The notes under the pieces were generated by a model. The model ran no database searches. It worked only from the letters and a program-made list of their open reading frames with translations, and had not been told where the DNA came from. Source: an uncultured Clostridia bacterium (GTDB lineage Bacteria; Bacillota; Clostridia; Christensenellales; UBA1242). Taken from it: a DNA stretch of 27,936 nt. Made by a program: the position numbers and the translations under genes. Where the stretch lies: positions 1-27,936 of the forward strand of contig CALCEI010000128.1 of NCBI GenBank assembly GCA_937900575.1, given 5' to 3'. This document shows, one piece after another, positions 1-15,000 of the stretch; position 1 is the stretch's first letter; the number at the start of each line of letters is the position of its first letter.

Positions 1-3000
1 AGATTCAACTTTACCAATCAAACCACCTACGTACATGCCAACAAATCCGGATTGCAACTCTACATTCTTTGTAAGTAATTCGTCAGACAAGGCTTTATTG
101 GTTGAAACCAAGGCTGGACAATCTATGAAACCAGCAATTGAACCAACGTTATATGCACCGTCAACTTTCACGTCATCAAGCAATTCTGGAAGTTGAATTG
201 TGCTTGCACTTGTAAGAACTGTGTAACCATAAATTGCGCCAACGTTAATACCCAAAGGTGCGTTCACATCAACACTTAAGCTATTTTGTGCTACGTTTGC
301 AACGTATGTATCTGATAAACTTACCAGGGTTTCATTTAACATTGTTCCAACATAACCACCAACACCAGATTTTAATTGATTGTAATCTTTATTTAATGAT
401 ATTTCGCTGACAGTTGATTTATTGTTTGCGTCAACAGTAATCAACTTAAGGCCTTTGCCTTTGCTCATATCTTCAACTGCGTCATATTCATAATCCACAA
501 GCATATAGTTGTTTATTGTGGAGATTGCTGTGCTTGTATCTTTGCCATTTTCAACAACGATGCCTTCAGTTGCTGTTTCAATGTTTGCATAAATTTTGTT
601 GTTTGTTAACACTCCGGAATCTGTTGCAACAATACCTGCCAAACCACCAATGCTTGATGGCAAAACATTATAACATGTGTCTGGTGCTTTTATGCTATAA
701 ATAACACCTTTTACTGTTACTTTAATATCTGTTTCTTCTGCTGTGCCATCAGTTGACTTTTGCACACCAGAGTTGTCAATTATTGTATCTTTGCCAACAT
801 TACCAACCAAACCACCAACATTTGTGTTACCATAAACATTTGCTGAAGATACTATTGTTATTTTTGAATTTTCTGCATAACCAACTGCACCACCAACATT
901 GTATACACCAACAACTTTTCCACTAATTTTGCTTTGGTCTGGAGCCATTCTGTAATATGTTTTATCTTCTTGCCAATCTTCAGTCGTCTCAACAAATTCG
1001 CCAGATTCACCTATTATGTAAATCTTTTCTCCACTTTCTTTTAATTCATCAAATTCTTCTTTGCTTTCAATTATTGTAGGAATTGGTGTGCCAAGACTTA
1101 AATTTTCTGCATAACCAACAACTGCGCCTACGTTAATGTAGCCACTAACTGTTGAAGTGCTTTCAACTTTGTTGAGAGTTGTTCCATTTCCTGTAATGTA
1201 ACCAACAATACCACCAACGTTAACTGCTTGAATTGACCTTGCTGTGTTCATTTCAGAATATACATAATTTTCTTCGTTTCCTACATCCAACCTAATTGCG
1301 TTTATCACTGCTTTATTTGTAAGGTTGGTTAACACGTCAGCGCCGCCTTGGTTATTATAGTAACCAATTACACCACCAATGTTGTATCCTACACCTGAAT
1401 GAGATAATACTGTTTCTTCAAATGTGATAGTTGTTTCGTTTTCCATATTGGATAAATTGCAACACAATTCACCAACAACACCACCAACGTTTGTAATTGT
1501 AAAGTCTTTGTCTTCACCAATGTCTGAAATTATAATTTTATTTTGTGCAGAAATATCACAGGCATAACCATCTGCAAAGTAAATCCTTTCAATCTTACCA
1601 AACAACCCACCATAGTTAGCAAACACTGTAGATTTCAAATCTCTGTTTGTTATTGTTGCAAAACCGGGTTCAAATGTAGTGCCCGGTGCAAAGACAAATT
1701 CTTCATCTTCTTCACCTTCTCCAATGAGTTTTACAGAATCTGGACAGTTATAAACACCAAACCAACCACCAACATTTTTTGCACCAGATACGATTACACT
1801 TGTAAATTGATTTGTGTTGATATATATGTGTCCACCTTGATAGTTACCCACAATGCCACCAACGTTGACGCCATTGTGTACTTTTAAGTATGGTGAATAT
1901 TTATTTGCAAACGTTACTTTTATTCCACCAGAAGTCATCAAACCTACAAGACCACCATAGCCTGTGGTTGTAGCATTTTTTCCATAAACTTCAAACACTG
2001 GATTATCGCTAAGCAAATCTAAATTTTCAACGGTTAATGTACCAGAAACTTCACCACTGACAACACCAAACAATTCTACACCATCTTCAAGTGTAAAGTC
2101 TTCAGTTAAATCAAGTTTTATTGATTTTGCTGTAAACACTTTGTCAACATTGCCAATGATTCCACCAAAGCATGCTGTGTAAATTGGCTTTGTAAAGTTG
2201 ATTGTCATCATCTCAACTGTTACTGAACTTGCTTCCGATTTACCAACAACACCACCAACCATGTTTGATTTTACAACTTCTGGGAAAGAAATTGTGTGAT
2301 TGTTACCTTTTATTGAACCACCATTAACAACTGCAACCACAGAACCAACATTTTCTTCTGCACGCAATTTTAACATGGAAGCATCAATATCAGTTAATAC
2401 ATAAAGTGAACCTGAAGAGATTGAACCAAACAATGCTGATAGATTTTCACCGACAACTGAACTGTTGCTTGTGTAGAATATGTTTGCAACATAAGTTGCG
2501 TTGATGATATCTTCACCAAGTGGACCAGATGTGCCCAAGCCTTTAAATTCGCCAAGTACAACATCACCAAAGAGTGCTGATTTTGTTCCACCAACATTTG
2601 TAAACAATCCACCTTCAGAAAGACAAGTGATTGTACATAATTCTTCATCTGTCATTTCTGCGTGATAATCTTGCCATGCATAATTCTTGTTGCTTACAAA
2701 CAATCCAACAAATCCTGCATTGGTATTACCTGTAAAGCCTGCAGTGTTTGTACCACTTGCACCAACAGGAGTCCACTTTGCAAATGTAAAGTAGTCGTTC
2801 TTCATACGTCCATTGATGTCATAAATTAATGCATAGTTCAAATCTTTATCTGCATTCAACAAACCTTGAATTGAGCCAAGCACACCAAGATGTGGAATAC
2901 GGAAAATGTTTTCTGTATCCACACTTGCAGATTTTAATTTATTATATCTATCAACTATTTTAGATTTTACATCATCAGAAACGGCACCATTACCTGTATA

Positions 3001-6000
3001 TAAACTGTAAGTTGTTGCCAAATCCATTTCCAAACTTTCGTTAGAAGTTCTGTGTTTGTTAAAGTTGTAAATTGGATATCCGTAGTTATAACCAAACGTT
3101 CCAGCATCTGTTAAAATTACATCTTCACTTACAACAACATGCCAATTTCCGTTTAAAACAGCACTAGACATCAAACTATATGTGTCTGTTAATGTATATG
3201 GCTCATTAATCCAATTACCATCTGCGTTACTTGCATATTCTACGTTTGCAAGTTTATCAATAAATACCTTTGAACCACGCAAGCCGTCTGAATATTCGCC
3301 ACAGAAACTATTTGACGATGTTGAAATGTCAACCACGGCAATTACACCTGCCATATATGTGTTATATACATAACCAACATCACTTCCCAAGGTACCAACA
3401 ATACCTGCTGCCTTACCAACTGTTTCATTTGCAATGTAACCTGTAAAGTAACTATTTGCAATTGTTCCACCATTGTTTGATAATACCAAACCAGAAACTT
3501 GCAAATTGTTTGTTTCCAAAATTTCTGCTGTTGAATAACAATAATTTACCAAACCTGAGTTGCCACCAACAATCAAACCTGTTGAACCACCAAAAATTGT
3601 TAAACCTGTACCTTGCACTGAACAGTTGAACACAATACCGTTGTTATAACCAACAACCAAACCTGTGCCCGTAGTGGTTGTTATATCTTTATTTTCGCCA
3701 TCATAGATAATGTGGAAGTTAGAAACTGCAGAATGTTGTGCCACTTCTCCAATCAAACCATAGTAACTTCGGTCTTCAGTTGGGGTTAAAGCACCAATAT
3801 GATATTCACATTCAGCACCAATAAGCACACCATTAAGCACACCTGTAAATTGTAAGTTGTCAATTGTGTCAGTCAATAAGTAATAAGTATATTCTTCTGC
3901 AAATGCTTTGATTGATGTTCTTATAATTTCTGGATTATAAGATGTACCACTAAGCAAATATCTACCATTTGCATCAATAAGTCTAAGTCTTATTAATGAA
4001 TCTTTTAAAGCAACAAGGTAAGGCAATTTGCCATCAACACTGTTCCATGCATGAGTTTCACCAGATGCAAGTGCATTTTTAAATTCTTCGTTAACTTGGT
4101 TGATTGCACTGCCACCAATCAAATATGAAGTGGATAAGTTTACACCATTGATACCCAATTTTTCTTCCACACTTAAGGATAAGTCTGAAGAATAGAAGTT
4201 GTATCCGTTTGCAGAATCATATTCTGTTCTTGCACCAATGCCACCTAATAATGCACCAACATTTGCTTTTGCATAAGCACCAACACCCAATTTATCCACA
4301 ATCAAACTTGAAGTGGAATATGTGCGTTGTACTGATACGTAACCGTCAACTTTTCCTGCCAAACCACCAATATAAATTTCAAAGTTTGAAGATGAGTCTT
4401 CTTCTTCGGCAAGTGGTCTAGTAATTGGTACAATCAAGCCTGTTGTTGCACAGTTCACCACATTAAGTGTAATTGAAGCAGTTTTATCTTCTGCCTTACC
4501 AACAAGTCCACCAACATAAACGTTTTCCGTGCCAACATAGTAAGTTGTAACTTCATCTACACGCACTTTGCCAACTACGATATCAACAAAACTTTCAACT
4601 TCATGCAAATTCAACAAAGTTGCACTTGAGGTTGCAACAACGCCACCTGCATTAATTGTTGTAATTGTGCTTGCTGTGCTGATTGATTCTGTACCATCAT
4701 CATTTGTGGTTACCTTGTTTGTTGCAGTTAAGTTACCCCTGAATGCGCAGTTGTACATTTCAACATTTACACCAAACGCTTTTGCAACACCTGCAGAAAT
4801 ATTTAATAATGTTGTTGTCAATTCGTCTGCATCAATGTTTACATAACCATAGTTGTTTGAAATTGCATTGCCACTAAATTCGGCTTCTGCACACAAACCA
4901 GCAACAGAAAGTTCTGTTCCGGTTGTTGAACTGCCTGGTTTTAATTCGCCTGTTGTTAAGATGTTTGCAACAACTGAATTTGAAACAAAGTAAGAATTGT
5001 TGTCAAGACGGCCGGCTACACCACCAATGCTTGCACTGGTTGTTATATTGCCTTCTGCAAAGTCAACTTTTATATCAAGCATAAGTCTATCTTCGCCATT
5101 TTCTCTTACCAACTTGCCAACTTCACATGTTGAAATGGTTGTTGTTGAAGCATAACCAGCAACTCCACCAACATAAACTTGTGAAGCATTTGCACCGATT
5201 GTTAAATCTACAACATATTCATTTTCTTCATCTTCTTCTGTTTTATCCACAAACACTCTTGTGTTTGCAATCATAGAAGTACCATTTTCGGTGAAATCTT
5301 GTCCTGCATGACCAACCACGCCACCAAAGTAAACAGGGTCATTGCTTATTGAAGCCTTGGATAAGGTTGCTTTTACGTTGCCAGCAACTGCACAGTTCAT
5401 AATTGTGCTACTCATTGCTTCAGCAACAACACCACCGTAGTTAGAAACGTTTCTATCTTTTATGAAGTAACCTAAGTTGCTTCCTTCTGCACTGTTTGAT
5501 TCTGCCCTTACTGTTAACGCTGTAAACATGGACCCATTGTCAGATGCAGAAACCATACCAATTTTATCGAGGTTTGTTATTCCATTATTGTACGTGATTG
5601 CACCATTGCCATTATCGGACCAAACAAATTCAAGATTCTTAATTGTTGCACCACGTGTTTCGTTGAAGAAACCTGCGCCTGTTTCTGACGTATTTCCTGC
5701 ATCAATATGTAAACCTGTAATCTTTGGAGTCCTACTGTTGCCTTCTTCGTCAACCACATTTTCTGTGTAACCAACCATTGTACCAGTGAATCCACCACCT
5801 TGAATGTACAATATATAGTTATGTGCTGTTTCCCATGATGACATATCAATATCATTCATAACCATAAAGTTGCCACTTGGGTTTGCAAGAACTTTGTTAA
5901 AGTCGTTTACATCTTCAATCAAAATGTAATCGCCAAATTCATCATTTGTTAATAATGGATAATATTTAAATCTGTTTAAATTCCAATAATCTGTTGTCCA

Positions 6001-9000
6001 AGCAGAGAAAATTCTATTGAATTTTTCACTTTGAACTGTGGAATTATCCACATCGTATAATTCAGTTAATTTAATCTTTATGTCATAATCATAATCAGCA
6101 TCTGCCATATGGTTGTAAATACTGTTACCGTGTTCGGTTGGAACATCAACCGTGCCAACAAACACAAAGTGAAGTTCGCTATTGCTTGCAATTGCAATGT
6201 TAGAAGATTTGTTTGCATACAAATATCCAACATGTAATTCCTTACCTTCATACAAATATTTATCTGTTCCAACATTTTCTAATGTAATGTTATCAAGAAT
6301 TATTGTTGAGAATGTAAATTCTATGTTGTTTGTTTTGTTTTCGCTTGAAACATTTGCAAATGCATTGTTATAAATTTGTCCGTAAACTGTTTCGTTACCT
6401 GTTAATGAATTGATTTCCAATGCTTTGCCGTATGCACCACCAAAGTAGTAATCATTTACATCAACAACGTCCAAGCATGTATCCAAATTTACATAAGGCA
6501 CTGCGTATGCTTGTGTTGAATATGTGTTGAGTGCTGAACCATACAATCCACCAATAATTTCGCCGGAATAGAAGGTTGCTTTACTGTAGCAACAATCAAT
6601 TGTGGAGCCAATGCCGATACCAACCAAACCACCAGCATAGTGTGCAGATTCAATTAAGGTTGTGTTGCCAATTTTGGATTTATCCAACACTGCATCTTTA
6701 TCTGTTGATAAATTCAAAACATAACTTGCAATTTCTGAATCGTAATCAAATTGTACGTTTTCTTCTGCTGTAACTTGAGAAGCCTTCATTTTTCCCAAGA
6801 ACACACCAAATAAACCACCAGCTGAAGCATAACCTTTAATTCTATCGCCAGCGCCAACGTTATATTTAAGTCTTAATGCAGAAACATTTTCGTTTGCATA
6901 ACCTGCAACACCACCGGCATGAGATGCCAAAACTTTCTCGGTTGAAGATGTGCCACCGTTTATTGTAATGTAAGAAAGGTTATATCCGCTTGAATTGCGC
7001 ACAGAAACATCTAATACGCCAGCAATTCCACCTGCGTATGAAATTTGTTTTAAGTATGTGTTGTAATCCATTGTGCCATCATAGTTTTCTTTGCTAAAGT
7101 ACATTAAGGCACTGTTTTCCACTGTTGTTTGAGCATTCAAATTGGAGGTTATTCCATATAATAAGGATTTGCCTTCGATAATTCCGGCAACACCACCAGC
7201 AAAGTTGTAACCATTAATAACTGTGTTTGCACCGTCCAAGTTTACATTTATAATTATACTATCGCTAATTTTACCTGCCAAACCACCAGAATACATGGTA
7301 TTTTTGGAACTAAATTTTGTGTTGTAATATTTTAATTCTAAGTTTTTGATGTAAGCATTTTCAATGTAAGCAAACAAACCAAGAGAATCTTCTTCAGATT
7401 CGTTTGCGTCCAAATATATGCCAGAAATTGTCATACCGTTACCTTCAAATGAAGTTACGGAATCTGTTTTGTTACCAAGTTTAAATTTAAGTCTTGTATC
7501 AATGCCAGATGGGTCATTGTTAAAGTCAACATCACTTATAAGCCTGATGTAGCCAACCATTGTTTTTACACCATCAATTTCCGTTGCCATTGATGCCAAG
7601 TTGTTAAATTCTTTTGCTGAACTTATTGTAATTGGGTTGTTTATGCTTCCAACTTCATAACTTGGAGCATAAGCAAAGCTGTTTTCTTCATCTGTTTCGT
7701 CAGATATCAAATATCTGTAAGAAATTGCAACCCTGTTTGCAGTTGTAAGTTCTGGCAAAATTCTGCTTTGACTATCGCTTGTATAATAAGACCAAACGCC
7801 TTCTTCCCTTTCTGATTTTGTGTTGCTTAACACAAACACAAAGTTGTTTAAGTTTGCAGAATTTTGGAAGTTCATTGCAGATAAGCCTCTTGCTTTTTGG
7901 CTCATTGATGGAATGTTGTACATTGAACTATCTTCTGCCAAATAGTAGCAGTTTGTTAATGTGCCCGTTGAAGTTTGTTCGCCGTAACTATCCAAACCAA
8001 TAAATGGTTGTTCAGAAGAATCATATCTATCTTTAATTTCATTTAATGTACATGCAGAATAACATTCACTGATGTTGCCGTTGTTCCAATATACAAAACC
8101 TGCCATCAAAGAAGATTGTGTTTTTAATATTGTGTTTGCAAATGAATTTTTAATTGTTCCGGAGTTGGTAAATACAAAACCTGCAACATAACAGTTTGTT
8201 GGAGATTCAATTTTACTGTCGCCTTTTGCATATGTTGAAGTTGATGTTACTTTGTCTGTATCTCCTCTTACATAAGAGAATTCAACTGAACCAGAGTTGT
8301 TTGCAACAAAGCCTGCAAGTTTACTTTCGTTTGGCCTTGCAGAATAAGAAATTACGCTTGTGTTTGCAACATAAGAACTTGCAACAATGCCAGAGTTTTC
8401 GCCAACCAAACCACCTGCAGATGAGATGAAGCCTGTTGGGCTATCAATATCGCCAAGTGTAAATGCAAGTTTTCCAAGGCCTTGGATTGTTTCTGGGTTT
8501 TCACTAATTACAGAGCCGATATCAACAGAAACTTTTGTGAAACTATCTGCACCCACTCTTGAATTTGTTATTGTGCCGGCATTAATACCAACCAAACCAC
8601 CAAATGTAAGTGTTGCATCATTGTCCACTTTAATTTTTATTTCTTTGTTATTTTTTGTAAAGTTTATTGTTTCGCAGTTGTAAATTAAACCACCGTTGTT
8701 TTGTGCAACCAAACCACCAAATACAAATCCGTTTGAAGATGCACCGGTTAATGAAAGAACTTTGTCGTAACTACCATAGTCAACCACGACATTCTTTAAC
8801 AAAGTTGTACCTGTGGAGCCATCAGATAAACTGTATGTTCCAATGGAATCAAACAAACCATAGTTTGTTCTTTCTGCGTCATAGGCAAAACTCTTAATTG
8901 TAATAATTTTGTTGTTGCCGTCCAAACTTGCAATGGCTGATGTTAATGGAACAAAGTTTTCCACAACAATATCTTGCATCAAGATATAATGTTCGCCTGT

Positions 9001-9049
9001 TTCCAAGAAAGAATCTGTAAGTTGGTCTGCACTTGTAATTGTTCTTGCT
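1..9049 (-). repeat. GLUG beta-helix blocks 2-6 (residues about 2567-5582, continuing)
   Basis: Several dozen GLUG-like units occur here, with cores such as GGLVGINAGTITN, GGVAGIIEG, GGVVGHAGQDF and GGLIGKVE. Five block headers can be read, near residues 2569, 3033, 3606, 4265 and 4616. Each is a polar strand leading to a DI or equivalent turn, then a strand ending in GxFTG, PVGAS or VLIG. At DNA level this gives an imperfect plus-strand word (accaaaccacca or accaccaacgtt) recurring every 60-110 bases. The repeats are protein-level and divergent, not exact DNA copies. Confidence 0.8.
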
Positions 9050-12000
9050 GAATCTGGGTCTGTATGTGGTTCAACTTGAACATTAAATGATTTTGTAAGG
9101 CTAAATTCTGCACTGTTTTCATTGCCTACAAACATTTTAAGTTCGTAACCTTGTGTGTCTTCATTTTTAATGTAAGCATATTTAATTTCTGCTTTCACAA
9201 CAAAGTTACAATCAGATATTCCTTTAATTGCAAGATATTCTACATTATTAATTCTAACAACTTCAACTTCAATTTCTTCAATTGAATCAAGGTCGTCGAA
9301 GGCATGTTCATTTCCGTCTTTATCAATTAATGTAAATGCTTTTTTAAGTCTTTCAATTCCACCAATATCTTCAAGAAGTTGTGCATAAATTTCTTTGGAA
9401 TAATCACGGTTTGAATTTTCTGTTGCAAAATCAAGAATGATTGGTGCAACATTCTTGGACCTTACTTTAAGAACATTTCCAATTAAGTTTTCAACAGATA
9501 AACCGTTGTTTGCAAAATGGTATTTAATTGGGTTTAATGTTATTGATTCTTTATTGCTTGTTTCAACCAAACCATCTGAAGTTATTAAAGACATTTCAAC
9601 ACTAATATTGAAACTTGAAGAAACATTTTCTTCTCCAACTTTAAAATATGTTGGCATGTTTTGGTAAACGTCCAAGTAAAGTTTAAGTGTGTATGTACCA
9701 TCTGGATTTTTTACAACATTTTTGTAATCGTCCAAAGTGTAAGCAACATAGTCACTCAAATTTATATCTTTTAACTTATCACTTTCCACCCAAGAAAGTG
9801 TTACGTTTGGTCTGGACTTAAATTCGTAACCACGAAGTTTTAATGTTACAACGTTATCAAGGGTATCCGTTTCAACCAAATAGTTGTTGCCTGCAATATG
9901 CATTCTATCATTAAATTCAATTGATGCTTCTGGCAAATATTGTGTTAACAATTTTTTGGTTTTTGGTGGTTTTAATTCTTTATTTTCAAACACGTTCAAA
10001 CTTACTGTTATTGTGTTTTCAATGCCTGCGCTGGAATCCAATGATGTGCGCAAATATATCTTACCGTCATAACTGTAAGTTTTTTCGTCTGCGTCCCAAT
10101 TTGAAACGGCTTTAAGATAAATGCCAATAATATCGCCATCTGCATTTTTAATTACAGGGCTTGCATCTGCCAAAGGCATGTATGCTTCATGTTTTGTGCT
10201 ATAAACAAGTTGTTCAAACAAAATGTATTGCATGCCTGTTGAATTTACAAACACGCCATCACTTGTTATGTTTGTCAACAAATAATTTCCATTTTCATCA
10301 CATGGAATATCGTCTGGGTCAACATTTGAATCGTATAAGTCCACATTTGCATAAGTTGGTTCCAGGTTAACAATAATCATACCACTCTTTGTTGGTGAAA
10401 TTATTGCTGTTTCGGTTTCTTTTTTAATCCAAGTTAAACGTGGGTTGCTTGATTCTTCTGTTGTTGCATAGTTGTTCAAACGCACTGTTGAAAGACTTGT
10501 TGGATTAAATGTTATTGTAAATGTATCACATACGTCTGCGTTTGTGTTTGCATATACTGTAACTTTAAGTTTAATTTGTGATTTTATGTAACGATAGTTG
10601 TGTTCGTCTTTAAGTGCAAATGAACCTTTATATTTAAAGCCAACAACTTTGTCATCGTCTGTTTTAATTGTTTCACTTGTAATTTCATAATCAAACAATT
10701 CAACAATGTTTTGCACGCCTGCATTATTCATTAAAGTCTCAAGTTCTTCAGCACCTGACAAAACTTCCATTGTCAAATTGATGTAATCGTGCTCTTGAGC
10801 AAATTTTACAACGTTTCCTTCGGTTTGTACGTCAACAATAATTTTTGCTTCACCAACATAACCTGTCAACAAATCTGCATCAAATGGAATTGTTGCTTGT
10901 GTTTGACCTGCAACATCGCCTGTAAGCACTTCGACACTCTTTGCAGACATAATCAAGTTAACTTTCAAAACTGAAGAAGCAATTTTAATATATTCGTCTT
11001 CGCCTTCGCTGGTTAAACCAAAGTATTTTGTTATGTTAAGATATAATTCAAATTCTACATTTTCGCTGGAAGAAACGGTTACATTGTCTTTTAATGTAAT
11101 CAAGAATTTTCCAAACATGTCTTCGCTTAAATCTTCTATGTTCAAATTGGATTCTGCAATGGCTTTGGCTTCAATCTTTAAGAATTGTTGCATGTTGCCA
11201 TTTTTAGAATTGAAGATTGTTCTAAAACTTTCATCTTTAAAGATGTTTTCTGCACCAACTTGAATATAAGCACCTTCTGCACCATTAATTACGTTGATTT
11301 CATAATTGCAATCTGGAATTACTGAAGTGCTAATGTCGTTTGCATCTAATGTAAGATTTGTTAAACCATATTGTGTATAGAATACAACGTATTCGTATTC
11401 GTCAGGATTGAAAATTGAATAACATTTTACAACAATTCTGCCGTTACCAGATACGCCTGTAAAGATAATTTTGTCATCGTTAATACGTGCATAAGTTGAA
11501 CCTTCAACAACAGTGAATTTTACACCAGCATTTGCACTTGTTGGAACAACTTGCAAATCTACCAAGTCTGTAATTTTGTATGTATTGAATTTTTCATTTT
11601 GACTTTGGTCTTGTTCAAAATAATGATAATTGATTATTGCAACTTCTGTAATTTCTGATGCACTAATTCCGGATAAATCAACATAAACTGAATCTATGTT
11701 TTCAACATATTCGGAATTTAAACTTGCCACAATTTCTGTTGGAGCAACAATCATAATTGGCTCGCCATCAACTGTGATATATGGGAAGTAAACTGTTAAT
11801 CCTGCAAGCACTCTGCTGTTTGTTGTGGTTTCCCATCTCCAAGCCTTACCTTCATCTTCTGTTTCGTCATAATTAAAGCCCGTCTTTCCTATAAATGAAT
11901 TTTCCCAATCATCTTCTACGTCTGATAATGTAAAGTAATTCTTTTGTGCACCATTGTACGTGTACATGATTCCTTCTGTATCATCTGGTTCTGTAATAAT

Positions 12001-15000
12001 AATTATGTAATTTGTACTCGTATTTATTCCATCGTGTACAACCCCTGTTGACGTGGTCTTGACCTTACCAATAAAGTAACAATTTTCACATTCTGTTGCC
12101 AATGCCCAAACTTCATTTCCGTCCAAATTTGCAGTTACAAAGTTATAAGCAATCTTACTGCTTACCGGACTTCCGTTTGAAACGTTTGCAATGCCATAAA
12201 CTGTTGGAGCTGAAAGTGTGTAGAAATCTGCTTCAATTGTTTCTGTTGTAACTTTTGAAATAAAGTTTTCAACAGAACATAATTTTATGCTATCGGTTGA
12301 ACTTGCATTCGCAACAATACCTGCAACCAAACCAACAGATTTAATTTCACCTGTTGAATTTTTTAAATTTAATGCATCATTTGAATATGTTACACTTGCA
12401 GAAACAACTTTGATGTTTGTGTATTGTGAGTTTGCAGAATTTGCAGAAGCACCTGCCACAACAACATTTGTTGAATGTTCATTTATAATATCCAAACCCA
12501 ACAATACAAGTGAGTCTAACTTTGCCTTTGCACCTGTACTTGTGCCTGCAACACCCGTTAATGAGCCTTTAATGTTTGTGCTTCCTTCAAGTTCCAAATG
12601 CCCACCAACAACCAAACCACTTATTGTGCCATCAATGTTTGCACCTGCAACACCACCAACATTATAGGTTGCTGATTTAGTGGAATTATCAATAATTGTT
12701 AAATTGTTAATTACATTATATTTTACACTTAATAAATTGCTCTTACCTTCGTAATCGCCATGGATTTTGCCAAAGTTTGTTCCAGAAACTGCACCAAGGT
12801 TAAGTTTTGCATTGCTGTTCTCTGAACCGAGATTTAAAACACCTTCAACAATAACTGTTGAATCTGTCAAATTAATTTCGCCATCGTTTACACCAACAAC
12901 ACCACCAAAGTTAAATGTGCCGTTATCCAAATTTGTAGGGTTAATTGTTAAGCAATCATCATCATAGATATCCAAATATACAAACACATTGTTGATTGTG
13001 CCTTTGTTATAACCTGCAACTGCACCAAGGTTAAGTGGTTTGTTATTTGCAACAGTAAAGTAAGTTGCAGTTGTATCTTCTTTTATTTTTGCATAGAAAT
13101 CAATGCCGTTTAATTCTGCATTTTCGCCAAGGTGTGCAAACAAACCAGCATACAAACCTTGTTCTGTTGAAACGCTTCTAGAAACGGTGTAAGTTATGCT
13201 GTGTCTTGATGATGTTGAAGAATTGCCAGAAACAGTTTCGAGTGTGCCAAACAATTTTCCATTGAATGGAACAACTGAATCTCCAATCAAACCAATTGGA
13301 GCAAAGTTTTCAGAAATTGTTATGTCTTCATAAAGAACATAATTTGCTTTTAAGTTATCTTCATTTCTGCCAATATCCATAAAGTTTGCATTTGTAAGCA
13401 TGTATTTATTTTTTACACTACCGTCGCTTACAGAAACAAACACAGATGAAGCAACTTTAAATTTACCTGTTGCATCGTCATAAGAATCTTTTGCACCAAT
13501 GGTAAGTTCATAAATACCACCACTGATGTTAACGTCGTTTTCGTATTCTTTTTTAACTTTTATAATTGCATAAGTGTCATCAACAAATTTAACAGTGAAA
13601 TAGTCTTGACCATACAGTTCTTGTAAAATGATGTTTCCGTTAGCATCTAATTTAATGCTTCCGTCATCATTTTGTTCAACACGTCTTAACACATAATCCA
13701 ATTCATTAAATCTTAATGCAGAAGCAGTGCTATCATATTTTGCTTGAGCAATAAGTTTTGCTTGAATTTCGTTTTCGTCTGTGCCCATGAAAGACATATA
13801 AACATAATTGCTGTTCATGGATTCGCGCACAAGTGGTGTTTCTTCTGTGCCGTTGATGATTACATTATCAACAGGGTCAAAGTTATCAAAGTTAATTGTA
13901 ATATTTTTGATGATTGTTGTTTCTTTATCCAAAGACATTGCAACCAAAGTCATTTTTAAATTATTGCGCAATTGTGGTTTTGCTTTAAGTTGAACTTTGA
14001 TTCTACCTGTTAACAAATCGTTAAGGCTTGCATCAATCAAAATTTGGTTATCCTTAATTTGTTTGATTGTTTCGTCTTCACCATCAACAAGGCTTACGGC
14101 AATATCTTCGTCGGAAGAAATGTCTTGACTAAACTTAAGTTTAATTTGAGAAACATGTTCAACCTTTTTGGTATCTGTTACAACAGTTTTGTCTTCTTCT
14201 GTTTCCAAAACTGCAAAGGTAATGCTTGAAGATGCGTTTCTGCCAGACGCATTTTTGGATTCAAAGGTTAAAATTGTTGAAGAATTAGAATCGTATTTCA
14301 TGTTTGTATACGCAATATCTGTTGCACCGGTAACGGTTATGTTTGCAACAGGACAATAAACTGCAACTTCAACATAGACTGTTATGTCTTGCAAAGCAAT
14401 TACACCTTCATCTTCACGATAAACTTTAAGTGTTACTGCCAAAATTTCTGTTTTGGAATCTTGGTCAAAACGTGAAGCAACAACAAATAATTCATGGTTG
14501 GAATATTTGGAAGGTTCAACAATGTGGCTTGCAAAATCCGTGCCAGCACTGCTTGCATTGTATGTTACGCAATCCAAATCTTGCACAACAGAACTTGACC
14601 ATGCATTGTTCAATTTGCCTTGGAAAGATAAAGTTGTATTTCCACCAACAGGTAATGCCAAATTCAAACTTGCTATACCTGCTACAACTTCGTCACAAAC
14701 TGTTGCGTATGTTTCGTCTGTAACAACTGCCTTAATGTCGTTGGTTGTTGCAACATTTACACTAGAAACATTAAACACTGTGTAAACATTAATTGTGCCA
14801 TTGCCAGATTGAACTTTTATTTTTGCCGTGTCAATAGCCTTTGCAACAAAAGGAATTTTAAAGATATCATATTTACCAATTGAATCACTGCCAGAGCCGA
14901 TTTTATATTCATTTTTAAAATTCAAACTTGTTGATTTTTGGTCATCACCAAAAGTGATTTTTCCACTTGCACAATCTTCAATTGTTGCCGTGATGCTTGA

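Noticed and set aside
2394..2648. Minus-strand frame of 84 codons inside the giant gene
   Set aside because: It is in a different frame from the continuous one and has no ribosome site or recognisable content.
1..9050. Regular recurring words (accaaaccacca and similar) that look like a CRISPR or satellite array
   Set aside because: The copies are inexact, spacing is variable and the words translate in one frame to GGLVG/GGVVG motifs, so they are protein repeats, not DNA repeats with unique spacers.
12287..12667. Plus-strand open frame of 126 codons
   Set aside because: It lies wholly antisense to the giant lipoprotein frame, which is continuous here. Its Pro/Thr/Ala-rich sequence is the reverse reading of GLUG codons. 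The same applies to the other short plus-strand frames in 1-16746.
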